Source: Pseudoalteromonas sp. NC201 (lineage in GTDB: Bacteria > Pseudomonadota > Gammaproteobacteria > Enterobacterales > Alteromonadaceae). From it: 64,000 nt of DNA. Shown one piece after another: positions 8,379 through 17,162 of this stretch. Where the stretch lies: NCBI RefSeq assembly GCF_002850255.1, contig NZ_CP022523.1, forward strand, positions 496,001 through 560,000, read 5' to 3'. Both the position numbers and the translations under genes were made by a program. The number at the start of each line of letters is the position of its first letter. Position 1 is the first letter of the stretch. The notes beneath the pieces were generated by a model. The model was not told the DNA's origin. It saw only the letters and a program-made list of their open reading frames with translations, and ran no database searches.

Positions 8379-8393
8379 TGATAGTGATTCGCA
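8379..8393 (-). promoter_or_regulatory. Candidate Fur box upstream of the DUF3649 operon
   Basis: On the minus strand TGCGAATCACTATCA matches 11 of 14 defined positions of the 7-1-7 Fur model (TGATAAT-n-ATTATCA). It is in the promoter region of an iron-type operon, which supports the call. Confidence 0.55.
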
Positions 8394-8520
8394 CTTGTTT
8401 TAAATTGAGTGGAGTCGTTTTAACGACTAAGCACTTTAAGTTTTGTTGGTTAAATGGGGTTTTGAATATGGCTATGCCATAATGACCCTTGGTGTCATTG
8501 GGTAAAATAAGTAAGGAAAG

Positions 8521-9087
8521 ATGGATATTTTTGAACGTGTTAGGCAGTGCAAGCTTTGTGATAGAGCGCTTCCCATGGGGGCAAAACCTATCATCCAAGG
8601 CAGTTATAAGGCCAAAGTCTTAATTATAGGCCAAGCGCCGGGTTTGAAAGCACATCAAACCTGCCAGCCGTTTAATGACCCAAGTGGAGATAGATTGCGA
8701 GACTGGCTGGGTGTAAGTCGAATACAGTTTTATAACCCTGAACTCTTTGCCATTATGCCAATGGCATTTTGTTACCCTGGTAAAGGGAAATCTGGAGATT
8801 TACCACCACCTAAAATCTGCGCGCCAACGTGGCATTCTCAGGTGCTAGCTACACTCAGCCACGTATCGCTGACACTACTTATTGGGCAATATGCGCAAAA
8901 ATGCTACTTAACGCAATATTCATCAGTAACTGAGATGGTAAAAAATGCTGACTTTTCCAGCCAAAGTCATTTGCCATTACCTCACCCCAGCCCTCGTAAT
9001 CAGATCTGGTTAAAAAAGCACGACTGGTTTGAAAAAGACAGTGTACCGCAGTTAAAGACAAGAGTTTCAACTGCGCTATCATCTTGA
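8521..9087 (+). CDS. Uracil-DNA glycosylase superfamily protein
   Basis: A 188-aa member of the UDG fold. It has an N-terminal CxxC pair (CKLC, residues 10-13). The active-site-like GQAPG segment is at about residues 38-42, followed by FNDPSGDRL at about 53-61. The closing motif HPSPRN is near residue 159. Family members remove uracil or related lesions. The FNDPSGDRLRDWLG region is typical of a compact family-4/5-like or uncharacterised subgroup, so substrate is not assigned. The four-cysteine iron-sulfur pattern of family 4 is not clearly complete. The ATG at 8521 has an AAGGAA ribosome site. Confidence 0.82.
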   Translation: MDIFERVRQCKLCDRALPMGAKPIIQGSYKAKVLIIGQAPGLKAHQTCQPFNDPSGDRLRDWLGVSRIQFYNPELFAIMPMAFCYPGKGKSGDLPPPKICAPTWHSQVLATLSHVSLTLLIGQYAQKCYLTQYSSVTEMVKNADFSSQSHLPLPHPSPRNQIWLKKHDWFEKDSVPQLKTRVSTALSS

Positions 9088-9286
9088 TAATGCGTTAATT
9101 AAGTTTTCACTTAATGCTTTAGGGTTAGGTTTAAAATCAAAGGCAATCTGATAGGTTTAAAACTAAGGAATAAAGGTCATATCAGCTAATATTTATCACC
9201 ATTTAGTTGCGTAATTACGAGTATTACCTCATACTCCAGCCTGTTTACATAACAAACACTTTTTAACATTTTCAAAGGACTTGATA

Positions 9287-9643
9287 ATGATATACAAAAC
9301 TACCGGTTGGGCTGCTGTACTCCTTTCTCTCGTCGCATTTTATCCAAGTATGCAACCTGGTGCGTTTTCCGTTATAGGCTTCTACTTATGCCTGTTCTCC
9401 CTCATTATCGCAGCATTTGCGAGCCATATGGATAAACCGATTTATTTTCGCAGCGTGATCACACTGTCTCTTGTTAACATCTTGTTAGTGAATGATGGTA
9501 CTCGTGCAAGCCTTTGGTTTGGCCAAAGCGACTGGGTTTATATCGGCTCTATGTACGGTATCTTTTTAGTCGTGGTGAGCATTTGTGGCTTTTTAGTGAG
9601 TCGAGACTTATTGATATCAACCCTAGAAGGTAAGGTTGAGTAA
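9287..9643 (+). CDS. Small integral membrane protein, unknown function
   Basis: 118 aa from the ATG at 9287, chosen because AAAGGA lies seven bases upstream; an in-frame TTG lies six bases earlier. There are four hydrophobic segments (about residues 5-20, 26-44, 55-70, 82-104). No recognisable motif. It stands alone between the UDG-like gene and qorB. Confidence 0.6.
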   Translation: MIYKTTGWAAVLLSLVAFYPSMQPGAFSVIGFYLCLFSLIIAAFASHMDKPIYFRSVITLSLVNILLVNDGTRASLWFGQSDWVYIGSMYGIFLVVVSICGFLVSRDLLISTLEGKVE

Positions 9644-9675
9644 AAAATAAGTGCACAAGCAAAGCCCGTGCACAA
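9644..9675 (-). terminator. Probable terminator of qorB
   Basis: On the minus strand GTGCAC, an 11-base GGGCTTTGCTT loop and GTGCAC are followed by TTATTTTTTA. The stem is short but the T-rich tail is good. Confidence 0.5.
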
Positions 9676-9694
9676 GATCAGCGGTAAAATATGC

Positions 9695-10540
9695 TTAATT
9701 TTTTGCGAGCGACTGGGCCACCGTTGTGGTCGGGCGACCAATCAACTGGCTGAGCGCATTACTCTGGGTTGCCAAATATCCTTGTTGCGCTTGTGCCTCA
9801 GCGTCAACCAATAACGCAGCAAACGCCGCTGGCACGCCGAGAGTAACCAAGTGGGCCAAATATTCTTCGTCAGATACAAACTTTGCTTTTACTTCAACTT
9901 GAGTATGCTTTGACACCGCTTGTGCCAAACCTGCAATTGTAAATGCGTTATCGCCAGCCAGCTCATAGACTGAATTGTCGTGGCCAGCGCTACTTAATAT
10001 GGTGGCAGCAGCCAATGCGTAGTCTGCACGAGCAGCACTGTTGATCTGAGCTTGCGGCGCGATTGAGGTAATCGCATGATTTGCTGTAAATACAGGTACT
10101 AAATCAGTGTAGTTCTCGTTATACCATCCATTTCTCAGCATGCTATAAGCCACGCCGCTTGCTCTCAAATACGCCTCTGTTTCTTTGTGCTCTTTAGCCA
10201 GCTCTAGTGGTGAATTGTCCACATTCAAAATACTGGTATAGGCAATTAAGCGCACTTGGTTTTTCACTGCGGCATCAATAACTGCTTTGTGTTGAGCTGT
10301 TCGGCTTCCGATCTGATTGCCTGAGATCAGTAGCAGTTTTTCAACACCTGTAAGTGCTGCGTCAAGTGTGTGCGGTTTGTCGTAATCAGCTTGCCTTACG
10401 GTGACCCCTAAATTGGCGAGTGCCTTTCCTTTATCGAGATCTCTGACTAGAGCCACAATGTGTTTGGTTGGTATCTTTTGTGCCAAAAACTCGATAACTA
10501 ATTGACCTAATTTGCCTGTTGCGCCTGTGATTGCGATCAT
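9695..10540 (-). CDS. qorB: NAD(P)H:quinone oxidoreductase / NmrA-like (QorB type)
   Basis: 281 aa with an N-terminal Rossmann fold, GATGKLG at residues 5-11. The NmrA/QorB pattern VEKLLLISGNQIGSR is at about residues 67-81, and MLRNGWYNEN is at about 134-143. Family members reduce quinones with NADPH or sense redox cofactors; length matches E. coli QorB (YtfG). It is transcribed divergently from a LysR-type regulator with about 100 bases between, the usual arrangement for regulator and target. Confidence 0.88.
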   Translation of the reverse strand: MIAITGATGKLGQLVIEFLAQKIPTKHIVALVRDLDKGKALANLGVTVRQADYDKPHTLDAALTGVEKLLLISGNQIGSRTAQHKAVIDAAVKNQVRLIAYTSILNVDNSPLELAKEHKETEAYLRASGVAYSMLRNGWYNENYTDLVPVFTANHAITSIAPQAQINSAARADYALAAATILSSAGHDNSVYELAGDNAFTIAGLAQAVSKHTQVEVKAKFVSDEEYLAHLVTLGVPAAFAALLVDAEAQAQQGYLATQSNALSQLIGRPTTTVAQSLAKN

Positions 10541-10643
10541 GATGTATACCTCTTTTGAAAATGAGAATGTATTGGATGTGGCTATTATGCGTGGTAATTT
10601 TTGTTATCATAAGTGGGTTAATTCGATATGGTGAGTTCTGAAA

Positions 10644-11540
10644 TTGAGTACAATAGACTTAAATGCATTAAAACTATTAGCAATATTTGCAACGGTTGTG
10701 GATGCGGGAAGCTTTGCTCAAGCTGCGCGAAAGCTCGCGACTAGCCGTTCTAGAGTGAGTGAACAAGTGTCCCAGTTAGAGACCATGCTGGGTGTTCGAC
10801 TACTGCAGCGTAGCACGAGGCAACTCACGCTAACGCGAGAGGGGCGTGACATTTTGGCTCAAGCGGATTCATTGCACGCTATTTTGGATGATGTTGAGGT
10901 ATTGCTCGATAACAAAGAGCCTCATGGTATGGTCTCAATAACCATGACCCACGACACCGCACATAAGTTTCTGTTACCAAAACTTTCTGAGCTCACGGCG
11001 CGATATCCGAAGATCCAATTAAATATCATCGTTGATGATGACAAGCGCGATATTATTAACGACCATATAGATCTCGCCATCAGGGTTGGCTTTCCTAAAG
11101 ACAGCGCACTGATTGCAAGGCAATTACATCAAGAATGTTTTAAGCTCTATGCAAGTCCTAAACTGATAGCATTGCATGGGTTACCAAGCAAAGACACACA
11201 GCTAAACCAGCTACCTTGGTTACTGTTAGAGCAGGCTAAATCAACGGGGATGACGCAGTTTTATCGCAGTGGTGAAGCCGTAAACTTTACACCAACTCAA
11301 GTGCATTGGTGCAATTCCCCTATGCTGTTACAACAAATGACAGTATCAGGGTTAGGAGTTGCGCAGTTATTGCCTTCTACTGTGAAGCAAGAAGTTGAAC
11401 GCGGGGAGTTACAAATGATCTGTCCTGAGTTAAGTAGCGAGCAACTGGTGTTTTCTCTCGTTTATCCATCACGTAAACAAATTCCGCCTAGAACACGGGC
11501 GGTGATTGACTACCTATTGGAAGCGAATCTGTTTGGATAG
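10644..11540 (+). CDS. LysR-type transcriptional regulator
   Basis: 298 aa with an N-terminal winged helix-turn-helix (about residues 5-65: FAQAARKLATSRSRVSEQVSQLE) and a C-terminal LysR substrate-binding domain. The start is a TTG with a weak GGTGAG ribosome site, since no in-frame ATG lies near the conserved N terminus. It is divergent from qorB and probably regulates it, by analogy with LysR/QorB pairs. Confidence 0.88.
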   Translation: MSTIDLNALKLLAIFATVVDAGSFAQAARKLATSRSRVSEQVSQLETMLGVRLLQRSTRQLTLTREGRDILAQADSLHAILDDVEVLLDNKEPHGMVSITMTHDTAHKFLLPKLSELTARYPKIQLNIIVDDDKRDIINDHIDLAIRVGFPKDSALIARQLHQECFKLYASPKLIALHGLPSKDTQLNQLPWLLLEQAKSTGMTQFYRSGEAVNFTPTQVHWCNSPMLLQQMTVSGLGVAQLLPSTVKQEVERGELQMICPELSSEQLVFSLVYPSRKQIPPRTRAVIDYLLEANLFG

Positions 11541-11884
11541 TTTTGGTTCTCATATTGACAATTTTAAGTCGATGGAGAACGCATACCTTTACCAAACATA
11601 AATAAACACGCGCTGTGTAAAGGCTGTGCACTTATTTTTGTTTGCTGTTCTCCTTTGCACAAAAAATCATGCGAAGGTTAACAAATTGAAACAAAATGGT
11701 CTTTTTTACGTCACTAAAGCTTGAAAAATAAAATTGATACGATAGACTCGCGTTTACAGTTTAGATACAAAAACGCAACTTGGTTTTGTGCGCTATCAGT
11801 CAATAATAGGTACTAAATACACTTGTCTACTGTTTAATCGGTGGCTGAAAGCGCGAGCACAACTAAAGAAAAAGGAATGTGTTG
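11541..11884. other. Gene-free stretch before the HTH/peptide unit
   Basis: About 340 AT-rich bases between the LysR gene and the HTH gene. It presumably holds the promoter of the unit at 11885-13249, but no -35/-10 pair with proper spacing is convincing. No inverted repeat or RNA structure stands out. Confidence 0.5.
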
Positions 11885-12202
11885 GTGGGTGAATATGACA
11901 AACGTTTTACAGGAGATGATTTGCGCCGCATGCGTAAAGTGGCAGGTAAAACCACAAGTGAAATGGCGAGGCTCGCAGGAGTTGAGCGAGGCACCTACGA
12001 AAATTATGAAAAGGGTGTGAGTAAGTTTCCTTACGAATACTTTGAAATTTGGTGTGACGCGTGTGGAGTAAACCTTACACCACTGCGGGACCAGATTAAG
12101 GCCCTACGAGAAAAAATAGACGACACTAAGCTTTGGCGTAAATCTCCAACTCCCCGCAGTGACAAACAAACCAAAACAGGTAAGGGAGACAGTGAGGTAT
12201 GA
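11885..12202 (+). CDS. XRE-type helix-turn-helix regulator
   Basis: About 105 aa. The segment GDDLRRMRKVAGKTTSEMAR, followed by LAGVERGTYENYEKG, is a typical Cro/CI-type helix-turn-helix at about residues 10-45. The tail is polar and possibly helical. The GTG at 11885 is preferred over the GTG at 11879 because AAGGA lies eight bases before it. Its stop overlaps the next start as GTATGA, so it is first in a tightly packed unit and probably its regulator. Confidence 0.75.
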   Translation: MGEYDKRFTGDDLRRMRKVAGKTTSEMARLAGVERGTYENYEKGVSKFPYEYFEIWCDACGVNLTPLRDQIKALREKIDDTKLWRKSPTPRSDKQTKTGKGDSEV

Positions 12203-12369
12203 GCAAAGTCTATTGGCAGGGGCAAGTAGCGTATCATTTTTTACAAGTGTTACCTTGTGTTTTGGATTGCAACAAGGTGTTTGCATTTGTATTGGCAGCA
12301 GGTAAAGTAAGGTGGAGTCTATACACCGCAAAACTTAACCTAGAAAGGACGTCATCATGCGCTTTTTAA
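12199..12369 (+). CDS. 56-aa ORF coupled to the HTH gene
   Basis: The ATG overlaps the stop of the HTH gene, and GGGAGACAGTGAGG supplies a ribosome site. The product is 56 aa with two Cys in the centre (LPCVLDCNKVF) and a basic C terminus; no family is recognised. Its 3' end overlaps the next gene by 13 bases. Coding status rests on the overlap and ribosome site only. Confidence 0.45.
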   Translation: MSKVYWQGQVAYHFLQVLPCVLDCNKVFAFVLAAGKVRWSLYTAKLNLERTSSCAF

Positions 12370-12599
12370 AAAATAATACAACACGCCAGTTTAATAACCT
12401 AATGCAATTTATTTCCATCATTATCGAGGTTGTAGTTCCAAAACCTTGCACAAATATTAATAAATTGAATAGTGTGCCTTTGGCCAACGAAGATATTGAC
12501 CTTGTTATAGGTGGAGTTGGTGGCAGTAAAATAAAAGACCCAAAACTAGAACCGGAAAGTCGCTCTCCCGGTATCAATCACTTCAAGGAAACACAATGA
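12357..12599 (+). CDS. 80-aa precursor-like peptide with double-glycine leader pattern
   Basis: AAGGAC precedes the ATG at a good distance. The N-terminal half is amphipathic. Then LANEDIDLVIGG fits the double-glycine leader pattern: hydrophobic at -12, acidic at -9 and -8, hydrophobic at -7 and -4, Gly-Gly at -2/-1. A second GG follows two residues later. The remainder, starting VGGSKIKDPK, is short, polar and without Cys. Such leaders are cut by C39 peptidase ABC exporters in known systems; none is encoded nearby. The stop overlaps the start of the next gene. The leader reading is inference. Confidence 0.6.
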   Translation: MRFLKNNTTRQFNNLMQFISIIIEVVVPKPCTNINKLNSVPLANEDIDLVIGGVGGSKIKDPKLEPESRSPGINHFKETQ

Positions 12600-13249
12600 A
12601 GTTATCCTCTATTTTCTTAATATTTGGAGTGGTCATTGCCACTCTATTTTCAGCGGCATATTTTAATATTGAACTTTATACGTATAGTGCGATACTTTTG
12701 AGCATTCTAGTATTGTGCTATTTAGGAAAGAAGCTGGAGAATATAAAGCATATAGCTGTAATACTCTTCTCGTTGGTAGTAATTGAGTATGTAGTAGTTT
12801 CATTCCTATTTAAGCTTAATTCACAAGGCTTGCCTGCCTTTCAAACGAATGCACTAATTTTTGGTACGCACTTTCTTGTTGATCTGGTTATGTTGCTGTT
12901 CTTGAAATACAGAGTGCGTTTTTCATTACGCTATATACGCCGGACAAACCCCGATAATTGGCGCGCCATCTATATGACTCATGCTGATCCACTGCTTTAT
13001 GGTATCTTTTTTGCGTTTGTTTTAGTGGATTTAGCTGCCTTTGGTGAAAATATTATCCGTAATTTAGAGTATTTAGGCGTTGATGAAGCGTTTGCTAAAC
13101 AATTTTGGAGCTGGGGTTTAATTTACTACAACTACGAGATCCTTAAGTCGATTTTGTTATCTTGTGTTATTACCACGTTATTGGCAACAATCTTTGTTGA
13201 GCGGCAGCGACCCGCCGAAGCTGAGCCTGAATTTGAGGCTAAGCCTTAA
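12596..13249 (+). CDS. Integral membrane protein partnered with the 80-aa peptide
   Basis: 217 aa with about six hydrophobic segments (residues 4-22, 26-42, 50-70, 84-103, 133-152, 185-202). A long polar loop (RYIRRTNPDNWRAIYMTHAD) lies near the middle and the C-terminal tail is charged. No family is recognised. It has an AAGGA ribosome site, and its start overlaps the peptide gene's stop, so translation is coupled. An immunity, sensor or processing role for the peptide would fit the context, but nothing in the sequence proves one. Confidence 0.62.
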   Translation: MKLSSIFLIFGVVIATLFSAAYFNIELYTYSAILLSILVLCYLGKKLENIKHIAVILFSLVVIEYVVVSFLFKLNSQGLPAFQTNALIFGTHFLVDLVMLLFLKYRVRFSLRYIRRTNPDNWRAIYMTHADPLLYGIFFAFVLVDLAAFGENIIRNLEYLGVDEAFAKQFWSWGLIYYNYEILKSILLSCVITTLLATIFVERQRPAEAEPEFEAKP

Positions 13250-13290
13250 TATTTAAGTTAAATTATTTTCTTACTATTGATCCTTATTGG

Positions 13291-13313
13291 GGCCTGCATC
13301 TGCAGGCCTTTTT
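13291..13313 (+). terminator. Terminator closing the HTH/peptide unit
   Basis: GGCCTGCA-TC-TGCAGGCC followed by five T. It lies between convergent genes; on the minus strand only a short A/T tail follows, so plus-strand use is more likely. Confidence 0.85.
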
Positions 13314-13338
13314 ATTGCCACATTAAGTATATTGTAGG

Positions 13339-14064
13339 TTAAGCCTTTCTAAATTTAATTTGCGCGACAAAGAATAATGCAAGCGTTTGTGTAATTAGGA
13401 CGGCCACATGGAGATAAACTGGAAAACCCAAGGTGGCATCAATGGTCGAAAGCGCCAACTGAGAAATATGGAAAGTTGGCAACAGCCAAGCAAACCATTG
13501 CATTGCTTCAGGAAATAGCGTGATAGGTAGCCACAGGCCAGAAAGCAACGAGAGTGGTAGGTAAATTAAGTTAACCACCGCAGGTGCCGCTTTTGCTGAC
13601 ACTGACAGCCCAACTAACAGCCCTAACATACACAAAGGCAAGGTGCCGAGCAGGGCAATGGCAATCACGAGTAACCATTGAGCTAAACTTAAAGACACGC
13701 CAGAAAATAATGCCAGCAAGCTCATTAAGCAGGCTACGAGCAATGAAAAAGCCGTCGCACTCACACATTTTGCGAGCAGATACTGATAGGGAGAAACGGG
13801 AGAGAGCTGCTTGAGTATCAGCCAACCATTTTGCTTTTCAAGGGCGACGTTAACGCCAAAGGAAAATAGCGCAGGTCCTATCATGCCAAATATCAGATAA
13901 TTGATATACATATAGTTATGGGAGTCATGATGACTGAACACCACGCCGAAGAAAAGATAAAACAAGCAAGGAAATAGTGTGGCTGGGATCACAAAACCCT
14001 TACTTCTAAATGTGCTCAAAAGTTCAGTTTTGCTTTCAAGTATAAAGGATGCTGTGTTTATCAT
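13339..14064 (-). CDS. ABC-2 type transporter permease
   Basis: 241 aa with six predicted membrane helices, and the ABC-2 motif region near LLSGLWLPITLFPEAMQWFAWLLP at about residues 168-191. It forms the membrane half of an export ABC transporter with the ATPase encoded just upstream, two bases away. Substrate unknown; this class includes drug and antibiotic exporters. Confidence 0.85.
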   Translation of the reverse strand: MINTASFILESKTELLSTFRSKGFVIPATLFPCLFYLFFGVVFSHHDSHNYMYINYLIFGMIGPALFSFGVNVALEKQNGWLILKQLSPVSPYQYLLAKCVSATAFSLLVACLMSLLALFSGVSLSLAQWLLVIAIALLGTLPLCMLGLLVGLSVSAKAAPAVVNLIYLPLSLLSGLWLPITLFPEAMQWFAWLLPTFHISQLALSTIDATLGFPVYLHVAVLITQTLALFFVAQIKFRKA

Positions 14065-14066
14065 GG

Positions 14067-14954
14067 TTAAGCGCTCCTAGCATTCATTAGGGATAAATAA
14101 GCTTCTTCGAGGCTCATTGGGGCTACATACAAATTGCGAATAGAAAATTTTTCTAATACCTGCTGCACAATATGGTTTGGCTCATCCGTCAATATAGTGA
14201 ACTGATCGCCTTTAACATGCAGATCTATCATAGGAAATGCGTTAACCAGTGCAGCAGCAGGCAGGTCGCTGGTGAACTTGATTTGTGAGCGACGATAGGT
14301 GTTGGCAAGCTCAGGTATGTCGTTAATTTTGGTACATTTTCCTTCTTTTAAAACTAATAATTCATCCGCTAATGCTTCTGCCTCGTGAAGATAGTGTGTG
14401 GTAAGAAGTACCATTTTATTTTGCTGTTTTAATGTGCGTATGGCCTGCCACAGTTGCTGTCTTGACTCTACATCCATACCAACACTAGGTTCATCCAAAA
14501 AAACAATGTCGGGATTGCCTGCTAGTGCAATTGCCATAAACAGTCGTTGCTTTTGACCTCCAGATAACGTATCGAAAGTTTGTTCTAAAAATGGTGCTAA
14601 TTGGCAGAGTGAAATTAACCGCTCCAATGGAATTGGGGTTTGATGGTAACTTGCAAATAACGCCAGAAACTCCCTCACCTTGGTTTGCAGAGGTAGCCCG
14701 CCTAACTGCATCATGGCACCTACGCGCTGGCGACAAAAGTCAGACTCTGGCTGATGACCAAGAACAGAGACTCGTCCTGATGTGGGTCTTAGTCTGCCAA
14801 GCATTATATTGATCAGGGTGGTTTTTCCTGCGCCATTTGGACCAAGAATGGAATAAACCTTACCCTGTTCAAGCGTAAGGTTTAGGTCTGCTAATATTGG
14901 CTTAGTATTGTTGTATGCAAAACTGATATTTGATAACTCAATGGCGTTGCTCAC
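14067..14954 (-). CDS. ABC transporter ATP-binding protein (ABC-2 exporter)
   Basis: 295 aa from the GTG at 14954, chosen because GGAG lies eight bases upstream and family homology begins there. Motifs: Walker A GPNGAGKTTL, signature LSGGQKQR, Walker B IVFLDEPSVGMD and the switch His in LLTTHYLHEAE. The C-terminal extension of about 70 residues is usual for DrrA/CcmA-like ATPases. It forms a two-gene operon with the permease. Confidence 0.92.
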   Translation of the reverse strand: MSNAIELSNISFAYNNTKPILADLNLTLEQGKVYSILGPNGAGKTTLINIMLGRLRPTSGRVSVLGHQPESDFCRQRVGAMMQLGGLPLQTKVREFLALFASYHQTPIPLERLISLCQLAPFLEQTFDTLSGGQKQRLFMAIALAGNPDIVFLDEPSVGMDVESRQQLWQAIRTLKQQNKMVLLTTHYLHEAEALADELLVLKEGKCTKINDIPELANTYRRSQIKFTSDLPAAALVNAFPMIDLHVKGDQFTILTDEPNHIVQQVLEKFSIRNLYVAPMSLEEAYLSLMNARSA

Positions 14955-15101
14955 CGTCTTCGCTCCTACTGAACTGTACGATTTGCAGTATGCGTTGCTA
15001 TAAGATGAAGCGTGAGTGAGGGTTGTCAGAAAATAAAATGACAAATGTCAGAACTTAAAAGGTAGCTCACAGGCATTGCAGCACCTGTGAGTATTTAAGC
15101 A

Positions 15102-15611
15102 TTACAGCCCCGTCATTTTTGATAAATGCGTAGAGAGGGCAAGTTGGATCTTAGTGTCAGGGGCCTTTACAGTAAACAAAGCCTCTTCAAAATCGCCTTT
15201 TGAAAAGCTATCGTGAATGTTATTCGACAGTGCATAAGGCTCACTTGGCATGCCGGTAAATGGGAAGATCATCCGATCCATGCCGCCATCACCATCTTCG
15301 TCATGGATCACGTGGATCGCATACTGGCCTGCAGGCACGCCTTCAAAAGTGACCGTCGTGGTAGGAGTTTGCGGTGTGACAATTAGCTTGCGAAAAAAGT
15401 GAGCGTCTGGATCATTCACATTTTTATCGCTGTGATAGTCAGCGCTGTTGTCAAATAGCAGTACTAGCATTTGACCATCGGTATTGGTCACATCAGTGAT
15501 CTCAACCGTAAGATTCGTTGGGGGACCTGCAACCGTATTTACGCTTACCGGACTTGTTGAACTACACGCCGCAAGTAGTGCCAGCGCAAACAATAAACTT
15601 AGGGACCTCAT
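15102..15611 (-). CDS. DUF2141-type lipoprotein
   Basis: 169 aa with a lipobox LAAC at about residues 13-16. The DUF2141 pattern is visible: LTVEITDVTNTDGQMLVLLF, PAGQYAIHVIHDEDGDGGMD and FEEALFTV. The fold is probably an Ig-like beta sandwich exposed to the periplasm. Function unknown. It stands alone, with the ABC ATPase gene downstream on the same strand. Confidence 0.85.
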   Translation of the reverse strand: MRSLSLLFALALLAACSSTSPVSVNTVAGPPTNLTVEITDVTNTDGQMLVLLFDNSADYHSDKNVNDPDAHFFRKLIVTPQTPTTTVTFEGVPAGQYAIHVIHDEDGDGGMDRMIFPFTGMPSEPYALSNNIHDSFSKGDFEEALFTVKAPDTKIQLALSTHLSKMTGL

Positions 15612-15881
15612 CCTTTGCTCCTATTAAGGGTTAAATTGTAGCTTCACAAGCTTGTCAGATAATTGTGTAAATACTGTTAAAAATTGTTAGGTGAGAGCAA
15701 TGTTAAAGACTGTTCTGACCAGTGTGACCACGCGTTGTAATAGATTGGAACAATCATTCGATGCAATAGAACGAAATAGCCAAATTTGACTAATTTTATT
15801 CTCGCGCAGGTTTGGTAGGCTAACTATTAAATAATTGCGCTGAACTGATTATTCCAAGTTCAGGTTAACCCGAGAGCTATT

Positions 15882-16169
15882 ATGAACATTATCCGAACGA
15901 ACAAAGCACAGGCAACACAAGATGGTGCTGGCGTAAATATTAACCGCATCGCTGGATTTGAAAACCATGGGGAGCAAACGTTGCTTGAGCTTGACCCAAG
16001 TCAAAACCTCGCTCTCTTAGCGACGGATGATGTTGGCTTTTTGATCCTTGCAGGGCAGCCGATTAATGAAAAAATAGCGCATATGGGACCATTTGTGATG
16101 AATACCCAAGAGGAGCTTCATCAAGCGGTAAAAGATTATCAACAAGGACGCTTCGGCGATATTGTATAG
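15882..16169 (+). CDS. Miniature pirin-like protein (internally deleted)
   Basis: 95 aa. The first 30 residues match a pirin N terminus (QATQDGAGVNINRIAGFEN). The last 45 match the pirin C-terminal end (AGQPINEKIAHMGPFVMNT, then EELHQAVKDYQQGRF). The two cupin barrels with the iron-binding His/Glu residues that make up most of a full pirin of about 280 aa are absent. It keeps a complete reading frame, so it may be a genuine short protein or a deletion relic. It lies nine bases before the glutathionyl-hydroquinone reductase gene. Confidence 0.75.
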   Translation: MNIIRTNKAQATQDGAGVNINRIAGFENHGEQTLLELDPSQNLALLATDDVGFLILAGQPINEKIAHMGPFVMNTQEELHQAVKDYQQGRFGDIV

Positions 16170-16178
16170 GAGGTTTAC

Positions 16179-17162
16179 ATGGGATTATTAATTGACGGTC
16201 AATGGCACGATAAGTGGTATGACACAAAAAGTAGCCAAGGCAAGTTTGAGCGTGAGTCTGCAAAACTAAGAAATTGGGTAACAGAAGACGGCAGTGCGGG
16301 ACCAACGGGTAAAGCGGGTTTTAAAGCCGAATCCAGACGCTACCATTTGTATGTTTCCCTTGCGTGTCCTTGGGCTCATAGAACGCTTATTTTCAGACAG
16401 CTTAAACAATTAGAGGCGCATATTGATGTATCGATTGTAGACCCTGATATGTTAGATCAAGGTTGGTGTTTTACCAGTCAGCGTCCAGAAGTCGGTGATA
16501 GCCTGTATCAGCTCAGTTTTATGCATCAGCTGTATACGAAAAACGACCCAAATTATTCGGGTCGAGTCACAGTGCCTGTCCTTTGGGATAAACAAACTGA
16601 GCAAATCGTGAGCAACGAATCGAGTGAAATCATTCGTATGTTTAATCGTGCCTTTAACCTGATAACGGGAAACGACACCGATTATTACCCAGAGGCGCTA
16701 CAGCATGAAATCGATGAAATAAACGACTTTGTTTATCACAACATCAACAATGGCGTATATAAAGCCGGATTTGCGACAACCCAAGATGCTTATCACAGTG
16801 CGGTAAGTGCGTTATTTAACGCGCTAGATAAGCTCGAAGCAAGACTCGCTGCGCAACGTTATCTTGTGAAAGGACAATTAACGGAAGCCGACTGGCGATT
16901 ATTTACGACTCTCATCCGTTTCGACAGCGTGTACCATGGTCACTTCAAGTGCAACATTAAGCAAATCGAAGATTACCCCAATATTTCTGCGTATGTGCGT
17001 GACTTATATCAACATCAAGGTATTGCAGATACGGTTGATTTTTACCACATTAAAAGGCACTACTACTTTAGCCATACGATGATCAATCCAACCCAAGTGG
17101 TACCAGAAGGGCCAAGCATTGATTATCACCGTTTTCATAACCGTAAAGGCATCACGTTGTAA
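16179..17162 (+). CDS. yqjG: Glutathionyl-hydroquinone reductase
   Basis: 327-aa xi-class glutathione transferase, which reduces glutathionyl-hydroquinones with GSH. The catalytic Cys is in CPWAH at residues 63-67, followed by the thioredoxin-like domain and the all-helical C-terminal domain (EADWRLFTTLIRFDSVYHGHFK). Length is typical. AGGAGG supplies a strong ribosome site. It is in an operon with the mini-pirin; pirins and these reductases are often paired in quinone or electrophile metabolism. Confidence 0.92.
   Translation: MGLLIDGQWHDKWYDTKSSQGKFERESAKLRNWVTEDGSAGPTGKAGFKAESRRYHLYVSLACPWAHRTLIFRQLKQLEAHIDVSIVDPDMLDQGWCFTSQRPEVGDSLYQLSFMHQLYTKNDPNYSGRVTVPVLWDKQTEQIVSNESSEIIRMFNRAFNLITGNDTDYYPEALQHEIDEINDFVYHNINNGVYKAGFATTQDAYHSAVSALFNALDKLEARLAAQRYLVKGQLTEADWRLFTTLIRFDSVYHGHFKCNIKQIEDYPNISAYVRDLYQHQGIADTVDFYHIKRHYYFSHTMINPTQVVPEGPSIDYHRFHNRKGITL

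Noticed and set aside
13339..14954. The ABC-2 pair as exporter of the double-glycine peptide
   Set aside because: It is on the opposite strand beyond a terminator and lacks the C39 peptidase domain that such exporters normally carry.
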